Positions 1-11,793 of a stretch of DNA of 64,000 bases are shown here, piece by piece (the stretch's first letter is position 1; each line of letters begins with the position of its first letter). The notes under the pieces were generated by a model. That model made no database searches, was not told where the DNA came from, and worked only from the letters and a program-made list of their open reading frames with translations. The stretch is taken from assembly GCA_020881915.1 (NCBI GenBank), contig JAJFPB010000001.1:1550001-1614000 (forward strand), read 5' to 3'. This DNA comes from Paramyrothecium sp. XJ0827 (taxonomy: Eukaryota > Ascomycota > Sordariomycetes > Hypocreales > Stachybotryaceae). Position numbers and translations under genes: made by a program.

Positions 1-998
1 CTGTTATTATCCGCCTGTTTTGCGCCCCGATCTCGTGGACTTACATGAAGGTACGGCTGGTCCGCAGCCGCCTTTTCCAGATCCACCTTGCATACTGTAC
101 GGATTGCAGGCATCTTGTGGTCAAATAACTATATTGACAATTGGTTGGGTTACGTATGGACCAGCAAACGTGAAGCAAAACACGAACAGCTTCCCAATCA
201 GTCAATCATCTGACAGGATGTGACACCTCTTTTATACGCACCCTAGACCACATCGCTGAGACTCAAATGAGGGGCAATGTCGGCAAGATAAGGGGCGTCA
301 AGGTTAGACGTCACCATTAGAGGAGACGACCAGAGTATGGGGAGAGGTGTCAAGGTCTTATCGCTATTCGGCATTTGAAGATCCCGCGCGATCCAGATCT
401 GCTAAAGCCAACAGAGCCGGGGGGTGAAAAGCTGGACATCAAGAAACTTTCTTCCACCAATAGATGAATAGAAAATCTAGAAAAGTCTTTCAAACATTTG
501 TAAAGAGGTTCAAAGTTTTAGAATATATTTAGTGATTTTTTTATTCCAACAATCGTTAGCAAAAAGGACAATGCAAATAGCCATCATCCATTGCACTTTT
601 TGCTGCCCAGATACTAGGAATGGGCTAGATTTAGGTGGCTGCAGTTCCCCTCTCGGCCCCTCACTTATATCTATCCATCTAGTGGCCCAAAGGCCAAGTC
701 AGTTATTTCCGGCCTCCGACTCTTGCAGCAGTTGACAAATTGATAAGGAACAAAGTGGATCTTCTGCTTGGGGGTACGGGGTAGCGAGGTGATTCGCAAA
801 CTCCGATATGCTTGTTTTCGACGTCAGCCACGTGGAATGAACATACAACACGACAAGCCTCAGAGATTATCGAGCGCCCCCGGTCAACGATTTATTGCTT
901 CTTGTATTTCGCTTTTATGGTCTACATAGTATTGCTCATATTGGCAATTGCATGCTGAGCGGCTTTTTTTTTCTCAGCACCGAGGCGGTTGGCTCTTC
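1..998. other. Intergenic left edge, no gene seen
   Basis: No open frame here has recognisable protein features. The right end is the 3' flank of the minus-strand membrane-protein gene that stops at 999. I see nothing else I can support. Confidence 0.6.
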
Positions 999-2385
999 TT
1001 ACTCCAGTTTTGAGGTGGACGTGGTCGTGGCCGATGCTTCACCATGCGGAGCATCCAAGTTCGCCAAGGACAAGTTGAGGAAGTCGTGCTTGTTTCTCCA
1101 AACTTGCTGGCTAGCCGTATAGGTTTTCATCTCTGCAGGTGGTGGTGGAGGATCCGTGACCTTGGTGATCAGGTAAGCCGTAGAAGCCTCGGCAATGCCG
1201 TAGATGAGAACGCCGACCAGTGGAACCTTGACAAGGATGTAAAAGCCAAGTCCAAAGCCGAAGAGAACTCCTCCGCGACTGCGGAACCAAGCCCGCTTCT
1301 CCTCCTTGGTGAACTTCACTCGTGCGAAGTAAGGCTCCAGAAGCTCCCTCATCAAACTTCTCGATGAGAAGTACGTTTGCAAGAACACGACAAGATACTT
1401 GCGAGGGAGGAACAAACCGGTGCCAAAGATCAAAGAAGCCGGACCCAGACCCACTGCCTTGTCAAAGGTGTAGAAACTCGCTGCAGGAAGCACGAATCGT
1501 CCAATGTAGGGGAGATATGACAACGTAAAGACAGCCAGCGAGATAAGGCCCTTGCGCCCGAAACGAAGCAAGAAGCGCGTGATGGCCTCTGTCGCGTTTC
1601 CCTTTGCGTGAGGAGCGCCGTCGGAGGTTGGGTATTGTTTGAGATTTGGATAGTACATGTCCCGAAGGTGATCGGGAGCTTCATTCTTGTGCTTTTGCAC
1701 ATAGGTCATGTCAACCCACTGCAGCGACTGCATAAACCTGTATCACGGTTAGCACTACGGACGGAATAAAGATGAAACGAAAAAGAAAAAGTGAGGAGCT
1801 GAAGATGAAGGAGTATACATACAGATTGTCCAACGTAGGAACCACATAACGCATCAGCGTCATAAGAAAGAAAGGAACTTGAAGCACATATTCCTCGATG
1901 AAGTTCAGCCCTTCGATCAATGAGTTGTCCCATGTTACCGACTCAAGTGAGTAGAATAATGAGATGAACCAAAGGAGAACCCTGACTCCCAATACCTGCG
2001 ATGCATAAGACATCAGCGATCACGTCTCAGAGGAGGGAGGAAGTAGTCCGCGAAGTGGAAGCCTCACCGGAATGGACACTATCAAGCGGATGGCCAAGCC
2101 TGCGACAACGGCGGCGGCGGCCTGTCGGTAGTGTTCGCTTGTGAAGATGGCGGGATTTTGCAAGGCTCTGTGAGCTAAAGGCAGGGGATCAGCAATGGCC
2201 GGCAGGGGTTTGTGGTAGCAAATCTACATACCTCCGACGAGTGTGAGCTGCATGCCACGAATGACAGCATTGAGGTCGAAGTGGGAGATGTCGAACTTTT
2301 CCTTGAGCTTTTCCTTGTCGACATTGTCCTCGACCGTCCTCTTCAGCTGCTCCGCCTTCGCCTGCAGCTTGTCGGCGGATGCCAT
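999..2385 (-). CDS. RRT8/UsgS-like multi-pass membrane protein
   Basis: Four exons on the minus strand: 2385-2232, 2174-2068, 1995-1823 and 1737-999, giving 390 aa. All junctions are GT...AG and keep frame. The start MASADKLQAKAEQLK gives a short charged coiled N-terminus, followed by the block FDLNAVIRGMQLTLVGAHRA that I associate with fungal proteins annotated UsgS, related to the yeast RRT8/outer-spore-wall family (EI24-like membrane fold). Several hydrophobic segments follow, for example VLGVRVLLWFISLFYSL and GGVLFGFGLGFYILVKVPLVG-like stretches, and the C-terminus is a short polar tail. Yeast relatives are linked to spore-wall dityrosine or lipid-droplet biology; a role here is only inferred. 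It is divergent from Inp1, with about 1.1 kb between the starts. The exon model is strong and the function is uncertain. Confidence 0.82.
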
Positions 2386-3503
2386 GGTGGGGGTCCTAAG
2401 CTCAATCCTCGAAGGCTTTGGAATGGAGGGACTGTAGAAATTGGATGCTCTTGATACCGGAAGTTCTAAGCTGTGCGGTTGCTTGACTTGAGTTAGTCAA
2501 GCTTGAAGGTGTGTTTGGCGGTACTGTAGCTTGGTGTCGTGTGCTTGTGCCTGAGCATGGGGAGGTGATGACGTAGGCCGCTAGTGCACCGCGCAAGCAT
2601 CCCACAGATCCAAGTATCTGGACAAGGTACTTGAGGTGACATCTGTGAAGCTTCGTATCGGGCGCGAGGGAAGAGAAGCTGCAGTCAGGAAATGAACCTA
2701 ATCTTTATAACTGTTCCTACCTTTTGGATCCAAAAGGCCACCTGGCATTACGATTCGCAGGCCATTGAAAGGTGAGGCATGTAATAGTCTTACAATTTCC
2801 TTTCATCCAGAGCTGCCGCCAGAGTGACATGTGATTAATCAAAACGAACTATCATCCGATAAATAAGGTAACTTCAGTTGGACATTGGTACAGACTTCCG
2901 TTACAAATTGGCCCGATGTACTAGTTTGATTGAGCAGCTGGATTTCGACAGGTAGTAAATAAAACTGGCATTTGTTCTTGAATTCACTGTCATGCCAAGT
3001 AAAACCACACCGATCCTTCCCATCATTTGCAATGTACACGCCTACCCTGCAGCAAGACACGATATTGGCCAGCTCCAGATAAGACGCAAGACATCTCGAT
3101 AAGCCCCGGAGCACAACGCCCTCCCGCTCTCTGGAACCAGGTATTTGCACAGACCTTCCAGCAGGATCGGATTGTCGCAGTCCTCCTTTCTGCCCACCGA
3201 ACCGTTGCGCACAAACAATGGTCCATGACCCGTCGCCTGTCTCACTTGTCTGAGGCTGCTGCCGACCTCGCACCCCTATCTTTATCTGTGTGCGGCTAGC
3301 TAAGCGCCACTTTCCATGCTGTCTTCGAAAATCCCGTCCCAACAGCCCACGACATTGCCTGCGACACAGCCTCGACGCCTTAACCCACCGTCATGGTAGC
3401 TTTTCCACGAATGCCGGCCTGATTCTTCGTCATGCCGGTGCTACTAGGTTATTGATCGACCCTGCGCGACAAACAACTGAAGCTCCCATCGAACAACAAC
3501 GCT
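2386..3503. other. Divergent intergenic region between RRT8-like and Inp1 genes
   Basis: This holds both promoters. A minus-strand open frame at 2839-3342 overlaps several other short frames and has no domain or compositional signature, so I do not call it. No repeat or RNA gene was seen. Confidence 0.5.
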
Positions 3504-5596
3504 ATGGAGGCCCCGGCGCCTTCCGGTCCAGGCTGGCGAGTCCCTCGCCGGGTTGCGACAACACCAATATCCCTCCACACTCGCCATGAAGCCTCGTCAC
3601 AATCGAGTGCTCTGGTAGAGACGCTTTATTACCACCCGAACATAAAGATTGTCGCATTTACCGCCTCGGCTCGGGCAATTTCAAGAAGTCCCAGCCGCGG
3701 GACAGATGGTGTCGATAAGGAGGAAGTCGGCACGCTGTCGTGGTCATCACAGCTCGAGCGAACTATCGCCGTCGGTGCGCGCAGCTCACGGCCCTGTACC
3801 CTGACTCAAGACTAACCTACGACCACACAGGTCCATTCCGAATATATCGTGCGCCTGCTTCCGTCGCCTTCCTAAGCTGTGGGTCAGCGCTGCAGCCGAT
3901 CCTCCCCAAAAGCCAGTCTTGGTGCTTGGACGAAGCGAATAGTAGATTCGTGCTACAAATACGCAGACCGAATTACTGGAGGTTGGAACTATCTGTGGAC
4001 AACCCCGAAGACCAGCAACTGGCACATAGTCTAAGGGGAGTGCTTGATACTATCCTACAATTTGAAAAGACGCCGTGTCCTTTTAAACGCACATTCACAG
4101 TGCTCTTACCAGAGCCGCCACAAGAGCCGGTCAAGAAGAAGCCATGGACGCCTGTCAGACGGTCACTCCCAGATATGGGAGCGCCAATATCAAGACCTCC
4201 TGGAAGGCCGGTCGAGGCGGCGCATACGCACATGGCTCCGGCCACTGCCATACAGCTTGAGACTTCAGAACTTGAAGCTTCCTCCGATTCCAACCCCGCA
4301 AGCCGAGATGCATCCCCAGTTTCTACGACTAGATCCGAGCGAAACGCGGGATTGGCGGTCTTTGCGCGAGAATCGAGGGCAGTGTCTGATAGTGCCATTA
4401 CTGTTTCTACTCTCGTCAAACAGTTTGACGAGCGCAGCGAGAATGAGACGCCTGTGACCCCTACGATGAGCATTAGCTCTGCTTCAAAGTCTACGACGCC
4501 TGATGTCAGGGCAGTATCACCGTGGAGGGCGTCGATGCAACATGAACCTGCCACGTCGAGTCAGCCGGATACCGCAGCCAGCTTGCCTTACCCGAAGCCT
4601 GGTGAGCAGAAGTCTGCTGATATTGAAAGTGACCATGATCAAGATCGACCGGTTATACCACAAACATTATTGCCAACTGAGGGTGAAGACGACCCGCCTG
4701 ACCTAACCGGTGAAACAATCGGTGAAGCAATAGGGTCCGACCTCGAGATCCACGAAGGTGCTGGGAATCAAAGCGTGCAGAGGAAGATCAGGCTGCGACG
4801 CTCAACTGGCTTTGGCTCGCTGAGACGAGTTACACCAACTCGGCAAGCGAGCCTTGAAGTGGCAGCGCCTAGACCAAAATCTCCACCTCCTGTGCCCGTC
4901 ACAGAATCAGAAGACCCTGGGGACGTATCTTCCGCGGAATCCGAGGACTCATTTCATAGTGTAGAGTCATGGCATTCTCCAGAAGCAGCTCTACCGCCGT
5001 CACCACCCATATCTCAATCCAATTTCGCAGCGAAGCTGCACAAGCAGCCTTATGATGATGCGTCAGATACAGAGAGCGAAAGCTCAGAACACAGCGTTAC
5101 CACCGCACCTGATGACTCCGTATCGGCCAATAATGATGAAAGAGAGGTTAAGGAGTTGAAGGAGGATGACAATTTATCAGCTGCTTTTGGAATGGAGCGT
5201 ACCCGGCCCATACATCGTGCCCCTGCAAGTTTCGGATCCTTGCGGCGCCGCGCGCTGTCACCTCTGCCTCCAGCAACGAGTATCATCTTTCCACCATCAG
5301 TGGGCAGCAAGTCACTGATTTACAACAACAACCGCCTAGAGGCGATGAAGAAGATACCAATGGCCATAATCAACAAGACTTGTGCGATGCTGCTCGGACC
5401 GCCGCTGCATCTGCTCGCCTTGATGCTCAAGGTTGCGGGCAGAATCGCGGCTGGACAATGGAGAGGCCAAGAATACGGATACGGAGCGGATGGCGAGCAG
5501 ATTCCAGTGCAATGGGATTACTCTGATGATGAAGCCGCCGACCCAGTTGTGAACGAGAGTCGTTCTGGGGACCTCTCGGATAGCGAGCCCCAGTGA
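3504..5596 (+). CDS. inp1: Inheritance of peroxisomes protein 1 (Inp1) homologue
   Basis: Two exons, 3504-3774 and 3831-5596, give 678 aa. The 56-bp intron restores the conserved run LERTIAVG-PFRIYRAPASVAF. The N-terminal ~200 residues match the Inp1 domain: ETLYYHPNIKIVAFT, a tryptophan/serine segment (GTLSWSSQLERT), then ILPKSQSWCLDE and FVLQIRRPNYWRLEL. The rest is a long Ser/Pro/Glu-rich disordered tail with short conserved motifs such as RRSTGFGSLRR and ASFGSLRRR, and ends in an acidic tail. In yeast, Inp1 tethers peroxisomes to the cell cortex by binding Pex3 and PI(4,5)P2. The two FGSLRR repeats may be binding motifs, which is inference. The start at 3504 was chosen because the intron joins this frame in phase. 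Confidence 0.85.
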
Positions 5597-6674
5597 ATTA
5601 ACATAATATCGACGACGGCAGCCGAGGACCGATCACCGAATTGCTGAGTACTAAGATTTCGACTTGGCTTGGCGGTGAAACATTGGCTTAACGCCATAGC
5701 TTGGCATAAGGATTCTTCTTTGCACGAGACATTCCTGGTAGTCAGGAGACTCGCTCCTGGCAACAGGAAAGCCTTTCCTTAGCATGGCGTTCGTGTCTCA
5801 CCTAGTTTCGGAAGTGCTTTGAGATTTCAGATGCACATTTATCGAGCGTAACTGAAATGAGCGCCATCGTCTCTGGCGAAGGCATTGAGGGCATGCGACA
5901 TATGAAGCAATGCTTGATGTCCTACAGAGCCAAACAGGATCTAAGTGGATGACAGGAACCTTGGTACGAAAATGTACTTGAGGTGCTGATCGCGCTGCGA
6001 AAGACGAAAGTGCACAGCATGGAGTTGAGATTTACTGCACAAAATGAAACAAGCCACGCCTGGGACCACAAGAGATGATCGGTCGCAAACTAGGTTCGCA
6101 ATATTCGAGTCTTGCCATTGCGAGCATTACGATGCGTCCACAGCGCAGCCGGGCTGAAAAGACGGCATACACAGGATAGACGACGTGGGCGGTGCCAAGT
6201 GACGCAAAGTGCAATCATGCGCGACTTCGCGTGTCATTTGGCTCTGGGGCCAAGCCCACGCTAAGGCGCTTGGAGCTCTCGGTTTCCTCGCATTGCAACC
6301 CGTCCGTATCTCAGCGAGCGATGCGATTGGCCGCGAGCAAGCCACATCAACTCTGAGCAGGGCTGAGGGGATCGAGCCAATTGTACGAAATACTGACAAC
6401 GAAGACGATAATTACGCGGGATTTGGGTCAATTAATTGTTGTTGCCTTGTACGATAGTTCTTTTATATAAAGGCGGTCTGCCATGCACTACGAGATAATG
6501 GAAGTTGGTGACAGTAACGCTTCGCCAGTTTTTGAATCCTTTCGGCTCAAAAACAAACGCCTGCGAGGCGTACAATGATTGCCTTCAAGACATACACTAG
6601 TTATCTTCTCGAATCCCACTAGAACCCACAAGTGTAGGCCTCAAGGTCGGTGCAACATATAATCGTCCTTCGCG
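5597..6674. other. Intergenic, promoter of RTA1-like gene
   Basis: No supportable coding region. A TATA-like element lies at 6464-6473, and the remainder looks like ordinary spacer DNA. Confidence 0.5.
6464..6473 (+). promoter_or_regulatory. TATA-box-like element
   Basis: TATATAAAGG stands about 200 bp upstream of the RTA1-like start codon at 6675, on the same strand. This is a plausible core-promoter position once a 5' UTR is allowed for. Confidence 0.4.
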
Positions 6675-7922
6675 ATGTCGAACGGCGAATACGGTACGTA
6701 CTCCATGCAGGTTAAATGAAGGATAGGAGCGTCCAGTCCGGAAGAGTGACTGACGTCTGCAACCAGTCCCGGGAAGTTACTACTTCTACGCTCCCAATAA
6801 AGGGGCAGCTATCTTCTTTGCCGTTGCATTTCTTGCCTCGGGCCTTGTCCATGTTTGGCAGACTACGTGAGTCTTCTATGCCCTGGGGAGCTGGGAAGGG
6901 ACGACGTAGGTACTAACAAGTTCTCAAGACGATACAAATCATGGTTGTTAACACCGCTGTGGCCGTTTTGCTCGCTGCTCTTCACCGTCGGTTTTGTCTT
7001 GCGCATATACGGCTCCTTTCACTATGACAACCTGAACATGTTCATTGCCAGCATCTGTATCACATATGCCGCCCCGTAAGTCGATGGGCCGAGACCTCGT
7101 GATGGTTAGTGCCTGCTAATGTCTTGGGGTTTGTACAGACCGCTTCTCGAACTGCAGAATTATCACGTCCTCGGTCGTATCCTCTACTATGTGCCATACC
7201 ACGCACCGCTGCACCCTGGCCGCGTGTTGACGACTTTTGGTTTCATCTCGGCCGTAGTTGAGTCCCTGAACGGCTGGGGCGCCTCGCTGTCGTCCAACCA
7301 GAGTCTTTCAGATAGCGAGATCGAGCGCGGACACGCATTGACGAAAGCATCGCTGCTTATCCAGATCTTCGTCGTGACATCGTTCTTCGTCCTGTCAATC
7401 ACGTTCCATCGGGCGTGCAGGAAGCACGGCCTCAGGGCAAAGAAGCTGCAGGCACCTCTGTTCACGTTGTATATCAGCACCACGCTCATCCTCGGCCGTA
7501 CCATCTTCCGAATTGTCGAGTACTTTGGTGTCGCGAAAATCCGCTATGACGACCCCAACCTGGACCCGTCGACGATCTCGCCAGCAATCCGGTACGAGTG
7601 GTATTTTTACGTGTTCGAGGCGCTGCTCATGTTCGCCAACAACGTCCTGTTCAATGTGAGGCACCCGCGGATGTTCCTACCGAAGAGCAACAAGATCTAC
7701 CTCGCGCCGGACGGGGAGACGGAGGTGGAAGGCCCTGGGCTCAAGGACCCGCGACCGTTCTGGCAGACGCTGGTGGACCCGTTCGACATCGGGGGCTTGC
7801 TCAGCGGCAAAAGCGCGTACCGCGACCGGTTCTGGGAAACGCACGAAGGGGGGCCGGCTGCGACGCAGACGGTGACGGACAAGGCGACGGCGAAGACAAA
7901 GGAAGGCGGTAGTGCTGTGTAA
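6675..7922 (+). CDS. RTA1-like 7-transmembrane protein
   Basis: Four exons, 6675-6693, 6767-6866, 6929-7075 and 7139-7922, give 349 aa. A first exon of only 19 nt (MSNGEY) is needed to reach the conserved start PGSYYFYAPNKGAAIFF. Hydrophobic segments follow (AVAFLASGLVHVW, PLWPFCSLLFTVGFVLRIYG, MFIASICITYAAP, then four more), and a late loop contains FRIVEYFGVAK and RYEWYFYVFEALLMF, typical of the RTA1-like family (Rta1, Rtm1, Rsb1). The C-terminal ~90 residues are cytosolic and hydrophilic. Yeast relatives are linked to lipid translocation or resistance to toxic amphiphiles at the plasma membrane; the substrate here is unknown. Introns of 62-73 bp are all GT...AG. Confidence 0.88.
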
Positions 7923-10233
7923 GACGGTTCGTAGGCGTAGATGGGCGGGCGGGGAGTTGGGCTAGCTGGTTTGTTTAAAGCATGTACAACTAAAGTAGAA
8001 ATTACCTGACAATAATCTTAGATAAACCCATCATGGTGCAATGACATCAGCCCTAGTCAAACGCCACGGACATGTCCCTGTCTGTCTGGGCATGACTGAG
8101 CGTGTTGGTTTCAGCTGCGGCAAAGCTACAATGCGCGGCGGTCAAGATCTCGTGAGTAATGTGTAAGACGTGATGGATCCTTGCAAAGGGCCTCGAGTCG
8201 AAGAAGTTTTGGTAAACAGCGAGCAAATGAACAGAGTCCCATAAAGCCACACTTCTTTGAACCATCAGCATTTTTTTGAAACAGGAAAAAGGAAGAAGAA
8301 AAAGGAAAAGGAGAACCAACAAAAGCTCTAATTTTGAAGTTTTGATTGATATTTGATTTACAGTTTTAACCCATAATACCATATTCAAGTTGTTTACTAA
8401 CAGTCTCGTAAATCTGCAGCATTACCCTTGTTTTGCTAACGGCTTGGTTGGGTCAGGGCAGGGCGAGCGTCATAAGGGCGTCGGAGGTAGCAGGATTCGA
8501 GCGCCATGAAAATCGGGCGCGCCGGCGCAGGTTGCGGTCCCGCCGGCCGGGGTTTGCTCGCCGAGAGACGGGGCGGAGGCCCACTCCGAGTTAGCGAGTG
8601 AGCAAGGTGAATGTGAAGACGAGTTTTGGATATGTGGGTTAAAAGGGGCTGCGAGTCTTGTGCTACCGCTGTCCAGGCCGCTGTCCAGGGCCGCTTCTGC
8701 TCGAGCGTTACACGCAGCTACAGAGCCAAAAAAGTGTCCGCAGAGTTGCACTTTCATTTCATTAAAGGGCAAAATGTGCCGCTGCACTGGTAAGGTGTAC
8801 TGTATGGATACGGTACAGCGGGGTGGTGCGCAGCTGCTAAGAATAGAAAGGCACCCCGGCGATAGCCCCAGCAGATCCCGGCCGAGGGATTCACAGTGCT
8901 CCACAATGTGGAGCAAGATTGACAGCTACTGCCAGTCTATCAGCGTCTAACAGGACAGGGGTCACATCCGTAGCGTGGGAATGCTAGCCACAAGGGGATA
9001 TTGTTTGGATTGCATGTCGTCCGAACCCCCCTCATGGCCTACAGGTTGGCGCGCGAGGGCTGTGTTTCTAGCGAAGGTCCAGAAGAGGCCGGCCATGTGG
9101 CTGGCCATATGCACATGATGATGCTGATGCGAGCGCGGACGCTAAACGGGCCTAGATCGAGGCCACGCTGACCATTTGTGCGATTTGCTTCGAGATGAAG
9201 AAGGTCTCATCCCGCCGTGGCACAGAGAGTGCGACTCGATCATGCAACGAGGAGACACGCACGCGACGGCACAGTTGCGATCACAGAGGCGCGCGTCAAG
9301 GGGTTGCCGGCGCATACTGCAGCACAGTAATCCCGCATACCACGCACCCCCTTTCCCGCCCACGGCACGGCAGGGGTCGGCGTCCATGGTGTCACGATAC
9401 CCCAGATAGGATGTTTCACGCGGGACCGGAGGGTTATTGCCAGCGAGCAAAAGGCAGCCAGACCGCAGGGCCCAAAATTGGCAGTGGGCAGCGGATATTA
9501 CACGTACTTTTTAGGGGATCGCCTCGGGGACAAATATGTTCCTGCTGCCTTTTCTGGGTCCGTGTGGCAAGCCAACCCAGTTGATGCACCTTGCAGCGCG
9601 AATCACTTACTGACCGACCAACCGCCTGCGCGAAGGGAGTGTCAATGTGGCGCCCAGCGTGGTAATACCGAGCCGGGCCCCGGTGCGCATGCACTTTGCG
9701 TAGGGGCTTGTTTTAGACGAACGAGATCGCAGTGCCGGCGTTGGCTACGTGACAGTGAGAGTGCCGGCGATGCGACTCTGACAAGGTAAAGAAGAGAAAG
9801 CTCGCTTGCGCTTCGAGAGGCAAATGGAGACACAGAGAGAGGGAGAGTGCCTTGGCTGATTTGATGCAACCCAACTCCAACCCCACCGCGCGCGAAAGGA
9901 AACAAATGGCTGTTGTGCTGGGAGCGGAGGTCGCTGGAATCCTCGAGATGAGGATCGATAGGAGTCCATCGTGAGGAAAACGGCCATGTGCGCATTACGT
10001 CTGTGAGCTCGGTGATGTCGAGCATGTAATGCAATGCGGTGTAAGCGACAGCGGTGTGAACGAGAATAAAGCAAATCGTGCCCCGAGCGTTTGGGCCAAT
10101 GCACCAAGAGCCGATAATCTCCAATCCTTCCAGTGGATGGATTCCTTCCCGGGCCACCATTTGTCGAGGAAGGCGACGGAGGAGTGTTAGGTAAGGCGAG
10201 CCAAGGCCAAGGCCAAAGGTGAGGTGAATGGGT

Positions 10234-10262
10234 TGGGATGGCATGGGATGGCATGGCATGGC
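10234..10262. repeat. Short tandem repeat, GGGATGGCAT units
   Basis: Two full GGGATGGCAT units followed by partial GGCAT units. It is a low-complexity tract within the long gene-free stretch. Confidence 0.6.
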
Positions 10263-10841
10263 TTGAGGACGGGGTTTTGCAGGGGAGTGTTATTTCTAGG
10301 CACAGCCACGCGCCACCGCCCTTTGCCTCTTTCGCCTCTGCCTCTGCCTCTGGCTGCACGTCTATGTCTCTCGCATCGACCGACCAATGCCGTCTGTGCC
10401 CTCCTCTCCTCGAGACTGCATCTGCATCTCTGCACCTCTGCCAGTTGGTTTCGTACCACGACCAATGCCAGTGCTTGAGAGCCTTGCCCCCATCTTTCCT
10501 CTATCGGGATGGTCCAACCTCTACCCGCTCAGCCGTGAAAGTGGTTGCAGTTGGCCTCGACCAACAACGCAAACATCACAAACAACATCAGTCACGTCTA
10601 TAAATCCAACAGCCCACCAATAGGGACACATGACCATCGCCGTCATCATCCTCTGGAAAGCCCGTCTGCTCTGCCTCTCTGCCCGTTCGTTCGGGCGTTC
10701 CCATTCGGTTGCTTCTGCGCTCTTGTCCCCGAAAGAGCACACTTTTACCCTCTTTTGACCACAATATCCTAAAATAATCCCACCCTAACCAATCCATTCT
10801 AATCATCCATCCGCTCCCCTGCATCCTTTCATCTTTCTCCT

Positions 10842-10867
10842 CCCCCCTCCCCTCCCCTCCCCTCCCC
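10842..10867 (-). repeat. C-run tract, possible G-quadruplex on minus strand
   Basis: Five runs of four to six cytosines separated by single thymines on the + strand. The minus strand therefore carries G4-6 runs with one-base loops, a classic G-quadruplex-forming pattern. It lies about 930 bp upstream of the start codon at 11794. Confidence 0.6.
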
Positions 10868-11793
10868 TCGCCTCGCCCTAACATCCCCCTCCTTGCCAAG
10901 TCTGGATCCAAACACCCTCCTCTGCAGAGTCTTGCTTCGGGGGCGTGCGATCACGAGACAGCCAGAGGTCTTCTGGCCGTTCGCCCGGGCTATCCCAGCT
11001 GGTCCCAAACACCCCCATCCCCAGTCGGGTCCGTCCTCCTTGCGTCGGCTACTGCGTCTGGCCTTACACATCCGCCGGCAAACTAGGCTCGATCTGCTGA
11101 AGGGAACGAGCAGGATAGTTCGGCGGAGAGAATCTTACAGGCAAGTTTCGAATAGCAGAAGAAGAATCTTATTGCTTCCGGCCGCCACAGGACCCCCGGA
11201 ATCAGTAATTGGCACCTTGGCCTGCTAGGGTTTCCTCGACGCACCGGCCATCCGTGCCTCGTGCAATCTCAAACCACGGAAGCATTCCATATATACATAC
11301 TGTACACTCTAGTCGACGAGGGGGCCTCTTCTACCGGAGAGGCACAGCACAAGTCGTCGCCTCCCTTTCTGCAAGTTGCCTTTGATATCTGGTATTTCAT
11401 CCCAGGCCACGGCTCTTGCTCCTCTTCGTCGCTTCATCTCACATCAGCCCTGTCCAACATCGGCGGCACCCCGACTCGAGGCGGTCCAGTAGCACAGGGC
11501 ACCCGGCTCCCAACTCCTCCACCCGGTGGACTCCGCCTCTCACTGCCCTCAGTCTAATAACCTCTTCCTTGCCTTCGCATTCCCCAACCCAGACATCATC
11601 GCACTCAACAACGGCTGAGCACCGAAAACTGCCTCGCTTCGTCGATTTTAGAAACTTCTTCGCTGGGTTCGACGGGCCTCCGTCTTGGAGCGTTTGCGCT
11701 CTTGGAAGTACAAGAGGGGGAGGTTGTCGATTTAGCAAATGCGTTTTATCCGTCAGAATCACTCATACAGCACTATCCATCACACCTTCCACC

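Larger units (their letters stand above)
7923..11793. other. Long gene-free stretch (3.9 kb)
   Basis: Many short overlapping frames occur on both strands, none with domain features. The right part has simple repeats: GCCAAG units near 10198, GGGATGGCAT units near 10234, and cytosine runs at 10842-10867. It is pyrimidine-rich on the + strand toward 11793, which suggests a long promoter or 5' leader for the gene at 11794. Confidence 0.5.

Noticed and set aside
2839..3342. 167-codon minus-strand frame between the first two genes
   Set aside because: No domain, signal or conserved block; overlaps other random frames in a promoter region.
8485..8510. tRNA B-box-like sequence (GGATTCGAGC)
   Set aside because: No matching T-stem or acceptor stem around it, so not a tRNA gene.
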